Assembly (NCBI RefSeq): GCF_030549525.1
Contig: NZ_CP130831.1
Span: 3,621,501 to 3,685,500 of the forward strand
Length of the DNA stretch: 64,000 nucleotides
Origin: Stenotrophomonas sp. 704A1
GTDB lineage: Bacteria; Pseudomonadota; Gammaproteobacteria; Xanthomonadales; Xanthomonadaceae
Reading direction: 5' to 3'
Shown here: piece by piece, positions 18,884-26,196 of the stretch
How positions within the stretch are numbered: the stretch's first letter is position 1
Layout: the number at the start of each line of letters is the position of its first letter
Notes under the pieces: generated by a model
The model's database searches: none
Seen by the model: the letters and a program-made list of their open reading frames with translations, nothing else
What the model was told of the DNA's origin: nothing
Program-made: the position numbers and the translations under genes

Positions 18884-19420
18884 CTACTGCTCCGCCACGC
18901 AGCGTGCGTGCCGCTGCTGCTGCCGCTGCCATACACCCCAGCAGATGGTGTTGGGGCGACCGTCCACCCGCGTGGAACAGTCATAGCCCCCTGCCCGCTT
19001 CCACAGCAGCAACGCATCGCAGGCCTGGCGGTATTCACCACGCAGCAGATGGCGGCGCATCGACGATCCCTGCCAGTTGCCGATGCCGTACTGATAGAGG
19101 AAATCGACGTAGACGTCGTATTCCCCCTGGGTCAAGGCAACGGCGGGCAGTGATGCGCGGAACTGCGCCTCTTCCCGCGCCAGGTGGGCCTGCACCGTGT
19201 GCAATGCACGCACCGGCGTGGTGCGATCACCCAACCGCACCGGTGCGCCATCGTCGCGCAGGGTCGAGCCAAATCCATAGGTCGGCCGATCGTTGCGGGT
19301 CGGCACCACCGCCGTCTCGGTGTAGCCTTCGTGGTCAACGATGGCGATCAGCCCTGCCGCGCTCAGCACCAGCGCAGCCACCAGGCGTCGTATCGGCAGT
19401 GCCGGGGCAGGCGCGCTCAC
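18884..19420 (-). CDS. SAR-type phage endolysin (lysozyme, GH24-like)
   Basis: 178 residues from a GTG at 19420 that overlaps the holin stop (GTGA), with GGAAGGGG five bases upstream; an ATG at 19441 is the alternative. The N-terminus is a weakly hydrophobic signal-anchor (LVAALVLSAAGLIAIV) leading into the lysozyme motif DHEGYTE and PTYGFGST. The catalytic Glu is present; the usual Asp of the Glu-Asp-Thr triad appears to be Thr. Such signal-anchor-release lysozymes are held inactive in the membrane until the potential collapses. Confidence 0.8.
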   Translation of the reverse strand: MSAPAPALPIRRLVAALVLSAAGLIAIVDHEGYTETAVVPTRNDRPTYGFGSTLRDDGAPVRLGDRTTPVRALHTVQAHLAREEAQFRASLPAVALTQGEYDVYVDFLYQYGIGNWQGSSMRRHLLRGEYRQACDALLLWKRAGGYDCSTRVDGRPNTICWGVWQRQQQRHARCVAEQ

Positions 19421-19614
19421 TCGCGCCCCTTCCGCCGCCACTCACGCAGCCAGCGCCAGCCCAGATAGGCGATCTGCGCTGCCAGATAGATGATGGTCAG
19501 GACCACCACCAGGCGGTCCAGGGTAATGCCGGCGGCGAGCGCACCGGCGACGGTGACCGGCGGCGCCGATTTGGCCGCCGCTGCGCCCACCGCGCTGAAG
19601 AGTTCTTCTTTCAT
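19417..19614 (-). CDS. Small holin-like membrane protein
   Basis: 65 residues with a hydrophobic stretch (APPVTVAGALAAGITLDRLVVVLTIIYLAAQIAYLGW) and a strongly basic tail (RWLREWRRKGRE). Size, topology and position before an endolysin and Rz/Rz1 point to a holin or pinholin. It overlaps the endolysin start by 4 bases. Holin families are diverse, so the call rests mainly on context. Confidence 0.72.
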   Translation of the reverse strand: MKEELFSAVGAAAAKSAPPVTVAGALAAGITLDRLVVVLTIIYLAAQIAYLGWRWLREWRRKGRE

Positions 19615-19739
19615 GGGAAGTCCAGGATTGGATAGCGACCACCGCTTGCAACGGTGGACAGGAGAGGGGCCCGCCTCGTTGCCGGCGGGGCACGAGGGTT
19701 CATCCGGTCGAGAGGCGGGCGAAAGAGTCGGTCCGCCGC

Positions 19740-20168
19740 TCAGGCGGCCTGGGCGATGCCCTCCATCCAGCCACGTATGCGCTGGAAGCCGAGTTCGACC
19801 AGGGTGAGGTAATGGCGGTTGGACACCGGCCGCTGACCGCAGTTGGCCAGCAGCAGGTTGGCGGTCTCGAAGCGCTCGACCTTGCGCCGGCCGCGTCCGC
19901 AGTAGTAACCGCGCAATGCGCAGGCCATCGCCACGTTGTCGCGCGCGACGGCAGTGACGATGTCCTCGATCTGCTGCGCCAGCTGGTCGGTTTCCAGCGG
20001 CTTGTAGCCCTGCGCGCGCCCGGGCATGTCGCCCCGATGCTCGATCAGCACCGCCAGCAGGTTGCGCGACTGGAAGCCGAGGTATTCGCAGTCGCGATGC
20101 AGGGCGAATTCGCCACCCCAGTGTTCCAGGCGACCGCGGACGTACTCACCGAACGTATCAAGCTGCAT
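19740..20168 (-). CDS. Phage regulatory protein, possibly Q-like antiterminator
   Basis: 142 residues from the ATG at 20168, with AAGGAG nine bases upstream. It has no membrane part; notable stretches are RGRLEHWGGEFALHRDCEYLGF, ALRGYYCGRGRRKVERFETAN and LVELGFQRIRGWMEGI. Its place between the Cro-like gene and the lysis genes, and the LRGYYCGRG segment, suggest a late-gene antiterminator of the Q type, but I cannot confirm the family. It overlaps the Cro-like gene by 11 bases. Confidence 0.6.
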   Translation of the reverse strand: MQLDTFGEYVRGRLEHWGGEFALHRDCEYLGFQSRNLLAVLIEHRGDMPGRAQGYKPLETDQLAQQIEDIVTAVARDNVAMACALRGYYCGRGRRKVERFETANLLLANCGQRPVSNRHYLTLVELGFQRIRGWMEGIAQAA

Positions 20169-20418
20169 GGGGGGCTTCTCCTTGGCGGGACGAGGGACCT
20201 GGACCGAACACGTCCGGGCGCAGGGATTCACGGCGGACGGCACCGGCCGTCGCCAGTTCGATCCGCCGGCACAGGCGTGCGCCGGGCAGCTTGTGTCCGC
20301 GGGCGATCATGTAGAGGGTCCGCAGCGCGCAACCGGTCTGGTGGGCCAGGCGGCGCATCACGGGGCAGCTGGGGGTGCCGTAGCCCCCTTGGGAGATGGC
20401 GTAGTCGATGAGGTCCAT
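20158..20418 (-). CDS. Cro/YdaS-like small DNA-binding protein
   Basis: 86 residues from the ATG at 20418: MDLIDYAISQGGYGTPSCPVMRRLAHQTGCALRTLYMIARGHKLPGARLCRRIE has the helix-turn-helix pattern of YdaS/Cro-type proteins (LAHQTGCALRTLYMIARG as the turn and recognition helix). It is divergent from the CI-like gene with operator palindromes between them. It heads the leftward operon through the lysis genes. A predicted promoter would start transcription about at its ATG. Confidence 0.72.
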   Translation of the reverse strand: MDLIDYAISQGGYGTPSCPVMRRLAHQTGCALRTLYMIARGHKLPGARLCRRIELATAGAVRRESLRPDVFGPGPSSRQGEAPHAA

Positions 20419-20425
20419 GGGGCAT

Positions 20426-20454
20426 ACATTACCGTCAAGGTAATGGATAGTCAA
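20426..20454 (-). promoter_or_regulatory. Predicted promoter of the leftward lysis operon
   Basis: On the minus strand, TTGACT (20454-20449) and TAATGT (20431-20426) are separated by exactly 17 bases. Transcription would begin about 20419, next to the Cro-like ATG at 20418, giving a nearly leaderless message. An operator palindrome covers the spacer and -10, and a second touches the -35. Confidence 0.6.
20428..20444. promoter_or_regulatory. Operator palindrome 1 (ATTACC-N5-GGTAAT)
   Basis: A perfect 6+6 inverted repeat with spacer GTCAA, lying between the -35 and -10 of the predicted lysis promoter. An identical pair of half-sites recurs at 21401-21417. Confidence 0.65.
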
Positions 20455-20469
20455 TACCGTTTTGGTCAT
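20453..20469. promoter_or_regulatory. Operator palindrome 2, degenerate (AATACC-N5-GGTCAT)
   Basis: Same half-site core TACC-N5-GGT and spacing as the perfect operators, with imperfect outer bases. It overlaps the predicted -35 at 20449-20454. A lone GGTAAT half-site follows at 20480-20485, before the CI-like gene. Confidence 0.45.
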
Positions 20470-20503
20470 TTGCTGGATTGGTAATGCAGCGCACCATCTA
20501 CAG

Positions 20504-21010
20504 ATGGACGCCAGTACCGCTCGCACCCTCAACATGCGCCTCCGCGTGGCCGCGGCCGGCGGCCCGGCCGAATGGGCCCGTCTGTTCGGCGGCACCCGCT
20601 GGGCACAGCCGCAGGTCAGCCAATGGATCTCGGAGAGCAATCCGAAGAGCATCGGACACCGGCTTGCACGCGATCTCGAGACAGTGATGCAGCTCCCACA
20701 CGGAACGCTGGATCGTGCCGATCAAGACGGTGAGATGTCGCTTCAGTCTCAATCTACGGGACTGGATTTCGAGAAGATGAGCGCTGCGGTCAAGGTGCTT
20801 TCGCACTACCTGGAGCTGGTCGGCGATCCACCGGAATGGATCTACGATCCCGTGCTGCTGGAGACCGCATTCCTGGTCGTGGACGAGTTCGGTCAGCCTT
20901 CGGCGCCGGACAACGTGCTCGACCTGACAAAGCTTCTGGCAAAACGGATCAGGGAGGCGAAGGATGACTCACACGCGACTCGAGGAGCTCGCACAGCGGT
21001 TGGCCGCTAG
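20504..21010 (+). CDS. CI-like phage repressor
   Basis: 168 residues from the ATG at 20504; a TTG start at 20462 is possible. The N-terminal 75 residues contain a helix-turn-helix-like region (GPAEWARLFGGTRWAQPQVSQWISESNPKSIGHRLARDLE). The C-terminal part is helical, without the Ser-Lys self-cleavage domain of LexA-type repressors, so induction would not follow the classical RecA route. It is divergent from the Cro-like gene across shared operators. Base composition is less GC-rich than the neighbouring chromosome. Confidence 0.7.
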   Translation: MDASTARTLNMRLRVAAAGGPAEWARLFGGTRWAQPQVSQWISESNPKSIGHRLARDLETVMQLPHGTLDRADQDGEMSLQSQSTGLDFEKMSAAVKVLSHYLELVGDPPEWIYDPVLLETAFLVVDEFGQPSAPDNVLDLTKLLAKRIREAKDDSHATRGARTAVGR

Positions 21011-21332
21011 GACCCAGGAACTGCGCGGCGGGCGCAACCCGGCCCCGGCATTGCGGGTGGTGGCGGGAGACGCACAGGCACTCCGCGGGGAGAGGCGCAT
21101 GGACGCGATCATGCGCGAGTGGCACTGCCGCATGATCCGCAACGTGCGCCGGCGCTGGGGTGAGCCCATGCAGCATGTGATCGATCAGGCGTGCTGCGGC
21201 GTGGTAGACATCGAGCATCTCGCCGACGACGCGCTGATCCAGCTGCACAAGGACATGGAACGCGCTGAAGAGTGCATCCGCGAGGGTATTTCCTTCCATG
21301 ACGCCGGGCTGCTGCGCGCCCACTACGGCTGA
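20964..21332 (+). CDS. Small protein of the phage control region, function unknown
   Basis: 122 residues, overlapping the end of the CI-like gene by 47 bases in another frame. Arg/Glu/Ala-rich and probably helical (RLEELAQRLAARTQELRGG, DDALIQLHKDMERAEECIREG). No motif recognised. Coupled placement suggests it acts with the repressor or derives from the same prophage. Codon third positions are mostly G/C as in coding DNA. Confidence 0.6.
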   Translation: MTHTRLEELAQRLAARTQELRGGRNPAPALRVVAGDAQALRGERRMDAIMREWHCRMIRNVRRRWGEPMQHVIDQACCGVVDIEHLADDALIQLHKDMERAEECIREGISFHDAGLLRAHYG

Positions 21333-21400
21333 AACCGGCCGGGGCCGGTCGGTAACGGCCGGCCCGGGGCCACGCATTCATTACCCGTTATGCCTGAAAA

Positions 21401-21417
21401 ATTACCCATAAGGTAAT
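21401..21417. promoter_or_regulatory. Operator palindrome 3 (ATTACC-N5-GGTAAT)
   Basis: Perfect inverted repeat with spacer CATAA, with the same half-sites as the operator at 20428. A further half-site ATTACC stands at 21380. It lies about 70 bases past the 122-residue protein, marking a second regulated point at the other edge of the control region. Confidence 0.6.
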
Positions 21418-21792
21418 AATGCCCTTGCCTGCGCGGTGACAGCGGGAACCTGCGGCTGGGCGCTGGCGTCTCGGCACCGATCCGCCCTTCTTCGTAGTTG
21501 CTGCAGCGTGTATGGGCCGGCGCCCTACGGACGGCGTGTGCAGCCATAGCTGGCGGTCTTGGCCGGTGGCGCGGAGGATGCAGAAAGAGCACGCCATGAA
21601 GTGCGCAGGCGTGGTGGGGCGACGAGTGCGCGCGCCGGATCAGAGGAGCGTTGACTCTGCGATGGCGCGATAGTCCAGGTATCGCCTGCAGCGCGTCCAT
21701 CGCCACGACGCGGTCGTGTGCTTTCAACCCCCTGGCGATGCATGTGAGGGTGCGCGGTGCTAGCATTCGGCCCCCACATGGAAGGCAAGGGC
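21418..21792. other. Intergenic stretch without a supportable gene
   Basis: About 370 bases between operator 3 and the acyltransferase. Short ORFs on the minus strand (for example 21388-21597) lack motifs and ribosome-binding sites. TAGCAT at 21761-21766 is a candidate -10 for the acyltransferase. It may be where phage genes were deleted. Confidence 0.4.
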
Positions 21793-22863
21793 ATGGGCAC
21801 ACAGCACCGAATGGAGTCACTACAGTGCCTGCGCGGCGTTGCCGCGCTTGCGGTCGTTCTCTTCCACCTGCGCGGCGTGGAGATCAAGTACCTGCAAGGG
21901 CCCGCGATTCTGGACGCTGTTGCAAGGTATGCAGATGCAGGCGTTGACCTGTTCTTCGTGCTGTCCGGGTTTGTAATGACCACCGTGTCAGTGGGACGTT
22001 ACGGTAAGGACGGGGCAAGTTCACAGTTCCTGGCCAAGCGCGCATGGCGGGTGCTGCCGATGTACTGGATCTTCACCACACTGGTTGTCGTGCTGATGGC
22101 GCTGGCGCCGGGCATGGTGAACACCTCGTACGAGAACCAGAGCGTGCTGGCGTCCTACCTGCTGATTCCACATGCACAGCTGCCCGTACTTACCGTAGGG
22201 TGGACGCTGGTGCACGAAGCCTACTTCTATCTCGTGTTCGCCAGTGCGATTGCATTGGTACCCGAGCGCTTCGTGCCGGCCTTCCTGCTGGCGTGGGCCG
22301 CTGCGGTTGGCGCGGCGCACTGGTCTCCGGATGGACCGGCCATGCCAGCCCATCACTTGGTCACAAACCCGCTAACCTACGAATTCATCGCCGGGGCCCT
22401 GCTCGGCCTGTACTGGCGACGCATCCCCTCATGGTTTGCACTGCCGTTGTTCTCCACGGGTATCGCAGGGGCGATGACGGCTGCTGCGCTGCTCCCTGAA
22501 GAGGGGCCAGCAAGCATGAACGTGCATACACGCGTGGCACTGTTCGGTAGTGCGTCGGTACTGCTGCTGGCAGGTAGTGTTCGAATGGAAGCGTTGAATC
22601 GCCTGCGCGCGCCTCTCTGGCTGATGCGCCTTGGTGACTCGTCCTACTCCCTCTACTTGACCCACATCTTCGTGATATCTGCCGCTGGGCGCCTGTGGGC
22701 GATGCTGGTTCCATCGACCGGGTGGCCCGCGCACCTGGCCTTCGTGATGGGAACAACCCTCGCGTGCTGCCTGGTCGGCTACATCGTGCATGTCCGCCTC
22801 GAGCGGCCTCTGCTGGCTCTGCCCCGTCGCTGGCGAGCCAGCCGCCAGCCGATCTCCGACTAA
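21793..22863 (+). CDS. Acyltransferase 3 family membrane protein (O-acyltransferase)
   Basis: 356 residues from the ATG at 21793, chosen because GGAAGG lies seven bases before it; in-frame ATGs at 21778 and 21811 are alternatives. About ten membrane segments. Acyltransferase-3 landmarks: ESLQCLRGVAALAVVLFHL with the catalytic-type His near the N-terminus, DLFFVLSGFVM, RAWRVLPMYW and SYSLYLTHIF near the end. Family knowledge: O-acetylates lipopolysaccharide, peptidoglycan or other surface glycans. Its position next to a phage remnant and a tRNA suggests an acquired surface-modification gene. Confidence 0.85.
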   Translation: MGTQHRMESLQCLRGVAALAVVLFHLRGVEIKYLQGPAILDAVARYADAGVDLFFVLSGFVMTTVSVGRYGKDGASSQFLAKRAWRVLPMYWIFTTLVVVLMALAPGMVNTSYENQSVLASYLLIPHAQLPVLTVGWTLVHEAYFYLVFASAIALVPERFVPAFLLAWAAAVGAAHWSPDGPAMPAHHLVTNPLTYEFIAGALLGLYWRRIPSWFALPLFSTGIAGAMTAAALLPEEGPASMNVHTRVALFGSASVLLLAGSVRMEALNRLRAPLWLMRLGDSSYSLYLTHIFVISAAGRLWAMLVPSTGWPAHLAFVMGTTLACCLVGYIVHVRLERPLLALPRRWRASRQPISD

Positions 22864-22880
22864 CCGCGCGGCGAGACCCG

Positions 22881-23273
22881 TCACAGGTAAGCCGCCCGCA
22901 GGCGGCTCGTGGTGCGGGCGGATGGCACGATTGCGCAGAGCCCAGACGGCCCTTGGCCATAGCGAAGTCCCGGCGCCTCACGGGCCAGCAACAGATTCTT
23001 GCTGGTGGAGCGAGGCAGCGAGCCGGACACCACGCTCACCCTCGGCACTTCATCACCGAAGCGATCCGCGTAGGTGTCATCGCCGAGGAGGATCGATTCG
23101 CGCGGCACGGCCTCACGCATCGCGGCATCGACAACAAGGCCGCCGGTGGACACAGGGCGGACTCGATGCAGCGCCGCCATGACCAGGAAGTACGCGTGGT
23201 TCAACCACCCCGGAAGCGCAACGCACGTGAGCGTGGAACCACGCAACGTTCCCGCCAATTCTCCCGTCGGCAT
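22881..23273 (-). CDS. Possible protein of unknown function (doubtful)
   Basis: An open frame of 130 residues from an ATG at 23273 with coding-like G/C third positions through residue about 105. No domain, signal or membrane segment recognised, and no ribosome-binding site before the ATG, which touches the tRNA-Lys terminator. An internal ATG (MAALHRV) is an alternative start. It may be a fragment of a mobile element next to the tRNA. Confidence 0.35.
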   Translation of the reverse strand: MPTGELAGTLRGSTLTCVALPGWLNHAYFLVMAALHRVRPVSTGGLVVDAAMREAVPRESILLGDDTYADRFGDEVPRVSVVSGSLPRSTSKNLLLAREAPGLRYGQGPSGLCAIVPSARTTSRLRAAYL

Positions 23274-23274
23274 G

Positions 23275-23296
23275 AAAAAGGCGCCCAGCGGGCGCC
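23275..23296 (-). terminator. Intrinsic terminator of tRNA-Lys
   Basis: On the minus strand GGCGCCC-GCT-GGGCGCC (seven perfect pairs) is followed by TTTTT. It lies 17 bases past the tRNA 3' end. Confidence 0.85.
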
Positions 23297-23313
23297 TAAG
23301 TCATTGATTGCAT

Positions 23314-23389
23314 TGGTGGGCCGTGAAGGATTCGAACCTTCGACCAAAAGATTAAAAGTCTTCTGCTCTACCGACTGAGCTAACGGCCC
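23314..23389 (-). tRNA. tRNA-Lys (anticodon UUU)
   Basis: 76 bases including an encoded CCA. The acceptor stem pairs GGGCCGT with ACGGCCC, the anticodon loop is CTTTTAA (anticodon TTT), and the T arm carries GGTTCGAATCC. A -10-like TAGAAT lies upstream at 23425-23420, and the intrinsic terminator follows. tRNA-Lys genes are common integration sites, but I find no flanking duplicate of its 3' end in the window. Confidence 0.95.
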
Positions 23390-23565
23390 ATGCAACACCT
23401 GCCTTTCGGCGGGGTCCGCATTCTACCCTACTTTGCCGGACCACGCGAAACTCCCGGTGTGTGTTCGACATGTGCAGTGCAGGCGCGTGAGCACGCGCTG
23501 CCGCCCGCCTTAAACCTTCCTGACCACCGTCGCATCCCATCGGTGATTCCCACCCGGAGCCATCG

Positions 23566-24522
23566 ATGCGCCGCTTCTGCTGCCTGATCACCGCCCTGCT
23601 GCTGCCCTGCACCGCCCTGGCCACCCCATCACAGGTCATGACCGAAGACATCGCCCGCTTCTGGACCACTTACGATGCGGTGCGCGCCGAGCCCGATGCC
23701 GAACGCCGCGTGGCGCTGGTGCAGCAGCGCTATATCGATCCGGGCAGCCCCGGCCTGCATGCGCTGATGCAGGTGCGCCACTACACCGCCCGCGAGTACG
23801 CCGAGGCCATGCAGGCCTGGCCGCGTTTCTGGACGTCGGTGCGGCCGCTGACCGCCAACGCGCGGCAGGCCAGTGCCACGCTGGAGCAGGACCTGGCTGC
23901 CTTCCGCAGGCTTTACCCGGCGCTGCGCCCGGCCAGCATCACTTATGCCGTCGGTGTGCTGCGCACCGGCGGCACGACGCTCGGCCACCAGGTGCTGATC
24001 GGCGCCGAGATGGCGTTGGGCGACGCGAGCGTGGATGTGAGCGAGCTGCCCGAACCGCTGCGCAGCCGCCTGCGGACCTTCTACGACAGCCATCCTGGCG
24101 CGAACAACGCACAGAACAACCTGCACGAGTACGTACATACCCAGCAGCGCGAGACCACCGGCAGCTTGGCCCAGTACGCGGTGCGCGAAGGCGTGGCCGA
24201 GTACGTGGCGGAACGGCTCAGCGGCCGCCGCCCAGCGCTGCCGCTGTATACCTACGGGCCCGCGCACGAAGCCGAGATCCGCAGGCGCTTCGTTGCCGAG
24301 ATGGACGGAGACATCCTCGACAACTGGCTGTACAACAGTGCCCGCAATCCGTTCGGGGTGAGTGATGTGGGCTACTACGCCGGCTACCGCATCGCCCAGG
24401 AGTACATGCGCCGGCAGGCGGATGCGCAGGCGGGCATCGCGCGGATGATCGAGCTGGACTACCACGATCCGGACGCGGTGCGGGCCTTCATCGAGGCGTC
24501 GGGGTGGTTGCAGCAGCGGTAG
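23566..24522 (+). CDS. Secreted zinc metallopeptidase-like protein
   Basis: 318 residues with a Sec signal (MRRFCCLITALLLPCTALA). The zinc motif HEYVH is at 187-191, followed by REGVAEYVAE about 17 residues later, where a Glu could be the third ligand, as in gluzincins. Substrate and family name unknown. Its stop codon TAG (24520-24522) is part of GGTAGTGCCGGG, which resembles the start of a SMAG repeat. Confidence 0.75.
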   Translation: MRRFCCLITALLLPCTALATPSQVMTEDIARFWTTYDAVRAEPDAERRVALVQQRYIDPGSPGLHALMQVRHYTAREYAEAMQAWPRFWTSVRPLTANARQASATLEQDLAAFRRLYPALRPASITYAVGVLRTGGTTLGHQVLIGAEMALGDASVDVSELPEPLRSRLRTFYDSHPGANNAQNNLHEYVHTQQRETTGSLAQYAVREGVAEYVAERLSGRRPALPLYTYGPAHEAEIRRRFVAEMDGDILDNWLYNSARNPFGVSDVGYYAGYRIAQEYMRRQADAQAGIARMIELDYHDPDAVRAFIEASGWLQQR

Positions 24523-24536
24523 TGCCGGGACAGAGA

Positions 24537-24557
24537 GTGCGAACCAACGGTTCGCAC
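24537..24557. terminator. Hairpin between convergent genes
   Basis: GTGCGAACC pairs perfectly with GGTTCGCAC around AAC, between the metallopeptidase stop and the end of queC. No T run. Confidence 0.5.
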
Positions 24558-24570
24558 CCACCAGGCGCGA

Positions 24571-25236
24571 TCAGGCGTACAGCGTCGGGTCGGCCACGCC
24601 AGCGTCGGCGAAGCCCTGCGCACGCAGTCGGCAGGCATCGCAGTGGCCGCAGGCGGCGCCGTTGGCATCGGCGTTGTAGCAGGACACGGTCAGGCCGAAG
24701 TCCACGCCCAGGCGCACGCCTTCGCTGACGATCTGGCCCTTGCTGAGGAACTGCAGCGGGGCGTGCACCTGGATGCCTGCGCCCTCCACGCCCGACTTGG
24801 TAGCCAGGTTGGCCAGCGCCTGGAACGCAGCCACGAACTCGGGGCGGCAGTCGGGGTAGCCGGAGTAGTCCACGGCATTGACGCCGCAGAAGATGTCGTT
24901 GGCGCCGAGCACTTCGGCCCAGCCCAGCGCCAGCGACAGCATGATGGTGTTGCGCGCCGGCACGTAGGTGACCGGGATGCCCTCGCCGCCGGCGTCGGGC
25001 ACGTCGATGTCGTCGGTCAGCGCCGAGCCGCCGATGGCGCGCAGGTCCACGTCCACGGTCTTGTGCGCGACCACGCCCTGGGCCTTGGCCACCCGGGCGG
25101 CGGCATCCAGTTCGGAGGTGTGGCGCTGGCCGTAGCGCACGCTCAGCGCGTGCACGGCGAAGCCCTGCTCCTGGGCCATGGCGATGACGGCGGCTGAATC
25201 CATGCCGCCGGAGAGAAGCACGACTGCCTTCTTCAT
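24571..25236 (-). CDS. queC: 7-cyano-7-deazaguanine synthase QueC
   Basis: 221 residues. PP-loop motif LLSGGMDSA at the N-terminus, the [12 protein letters not shown] segment, and a C-terminal zinc site made of CYN...[10 protein letters not shown]. Full length for the family. Converts 7-carboxy-7-deazaguanine to preQ0 with ATP and ammonia in queuosine synthesis. It lies 77 bases downstream of queE, at the end of the long leftward tol-pal series. Confidence 0.95.
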   Translation of the reverse strand: MKKAVVLLSGGMDSAAVIAMAQEQGFAVHALSVRYGQRHTSELDAAARVAKAQGVVAHKTVDVDLRAIGGSALTDDIDVPDAGGEGIPVTYVPARNTIMLSLALGWAEVLGANDIFCGVNAVDYSGYPDCRPEFVAAFQALANLATKSGVEGAGIQVHAPLQFLSKGQIVSEGVRLGVDFGLTVSCYNADANGAACGHCDACRLRAQGFADAGVADPTLYA

Positions 25237-25313
25237 GGGAAATCTTCCGGTTGGGAGGGGAAAGCCAGCACGCTGTCCCGCGCCGGAGCTACATCAGGGA
25301 ACGCGGCAGCGGC

Positions 25314-26015
25314 TCATCGGCCCGGCTCGTCGTTCCACAGGATTTTATGCAACTGCATCTGGAAGCGCACCGGCAGGCGGTCTTCGACGATCCAGTCGGC
25401 CAGCTGGCGCGCGGTGATCTCGCCCTTGCTGGGCGAGAAGAACACCGTGCAGCGGTTCACCAGCTGCTGCTCGGCCAGCAGGGCCTTGGCCCAGTCGTAA
25501 TCCTCGCGGCTGCAGATGACGAACTTGATCTGGTCGCGCGCGGTCAGCAACGGCAGGTTCTCCCAGCGGTTGCGCGCCACTTCGGCCGAACCCGGGGTCT
25601 TGATGTCGACCACGCGCGACACGCGCGGATCCACCGCGCTGACGTCCAGCGCGCCGGAGGTTTCCAGAGACACGTCCATGCCGGCATCGCACAGCTTCTG
25701 CAGCAGGACCAGGCAGCGCTTCTGTGCCAGCGGCTCGCCACCGGTCACGCAGACGTGGCGCACGCCCTGGGCCAGCACCTCGGCCACGATATCGTCGATG
25801 TCCCACCAGGTGCCGCCGTGGAAGGCGTAGGCGGTGTCGCAGTACTGGCAGCGCAGCGGGCAGCCGGTCAGGCGTACGAACACGGTCGGCCAGCCGGCGG
25901 TATCGGCTTCGCCCTGCAGCGAGGTGAAGATCTCGGTGATCTTCAGGCGTGGCAGGGGCGACTGCACGATCTCACTGGGGGTGGCGGCGGCGCTGGACGG
26001 GGAAACGGCGGTCAT
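25314..26015 (-). CDS. queE: 7-carboxy-7-deazaguanine synthase QueE (radical SAM)
   Basis: 233 residues. The radical-SAM cluster motif is CPLRCQYC (CX3CX2C) near residue 52, followed by the SAM-contact VTGGEPL. N-terminal FTSLQGEADTAGWPTVFVRL is typical of QueE. Makes CDG from 6-carboxytetrahydropterin in the preQ0 pathway, upstream of QueC. Two SMAG repeats separate it from cpoB. Confidence 0.95.
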   Translation of the reverse strand: MTAVSPSSAAATPSEIVQSPLPRLKITEIFTSLQGEADTAGWPTVFVRLTGCPLRCQYCDTAYAFHGGTWWDIDDIVAEVLAQGVRHVCVTGGEPLAQKRCLVLLQKLCDAGMDVSLETSGALDVSAVDPRVSRVVDIKTPGSAEVARNRWENLPLLTARDQIKFVICSREDYDWAKALLAEQQLVNRCTVFFSPSKGEITARQLADWIVEDRLPVRFQMQLHKILWNDEPGR

Positions 26016-26069
26016 GACGGGTACTTCTTGGGGGCACGTGGCGGGTGGGCTACCGTGGCCGGTAACGGA

Positions 26070-26166
26070 AGCAGCCGGGCAGGGCTCGGCTCTACAACAG
26101 CAACCGAGCGGGTATGTCCCAGCCGGATCCGGAAACGAAAGCAGCCGAGCATGGGCTCGGCTCTAC
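26070..26166. repeat. Two tandem SMAG repeats between cpoB and queE
   Basis: 26070-26095 (AGCAGCCGGGC-AGG-GCTCGGCTCTAC) and 26140-26166 (AGCAGCCGAGC-ATG-GGCTCGGCTCTAC). Read on the minus strand each begins GTAGAGCCGAG and folds into a stem. They lie in the same orientation, about 70 bases apart. Confidence 0.85.
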
Positions 26167-26196
26167 GGGGTACCTATTGTACGCCGGGTCAGCGGA

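Noticed and set aside
21388..21597. Minus-strand ORF of 69 codons over operator 3
   Set aside because: No ribosome-binding site, no motif, and an unusual composition; kept as non-coding.
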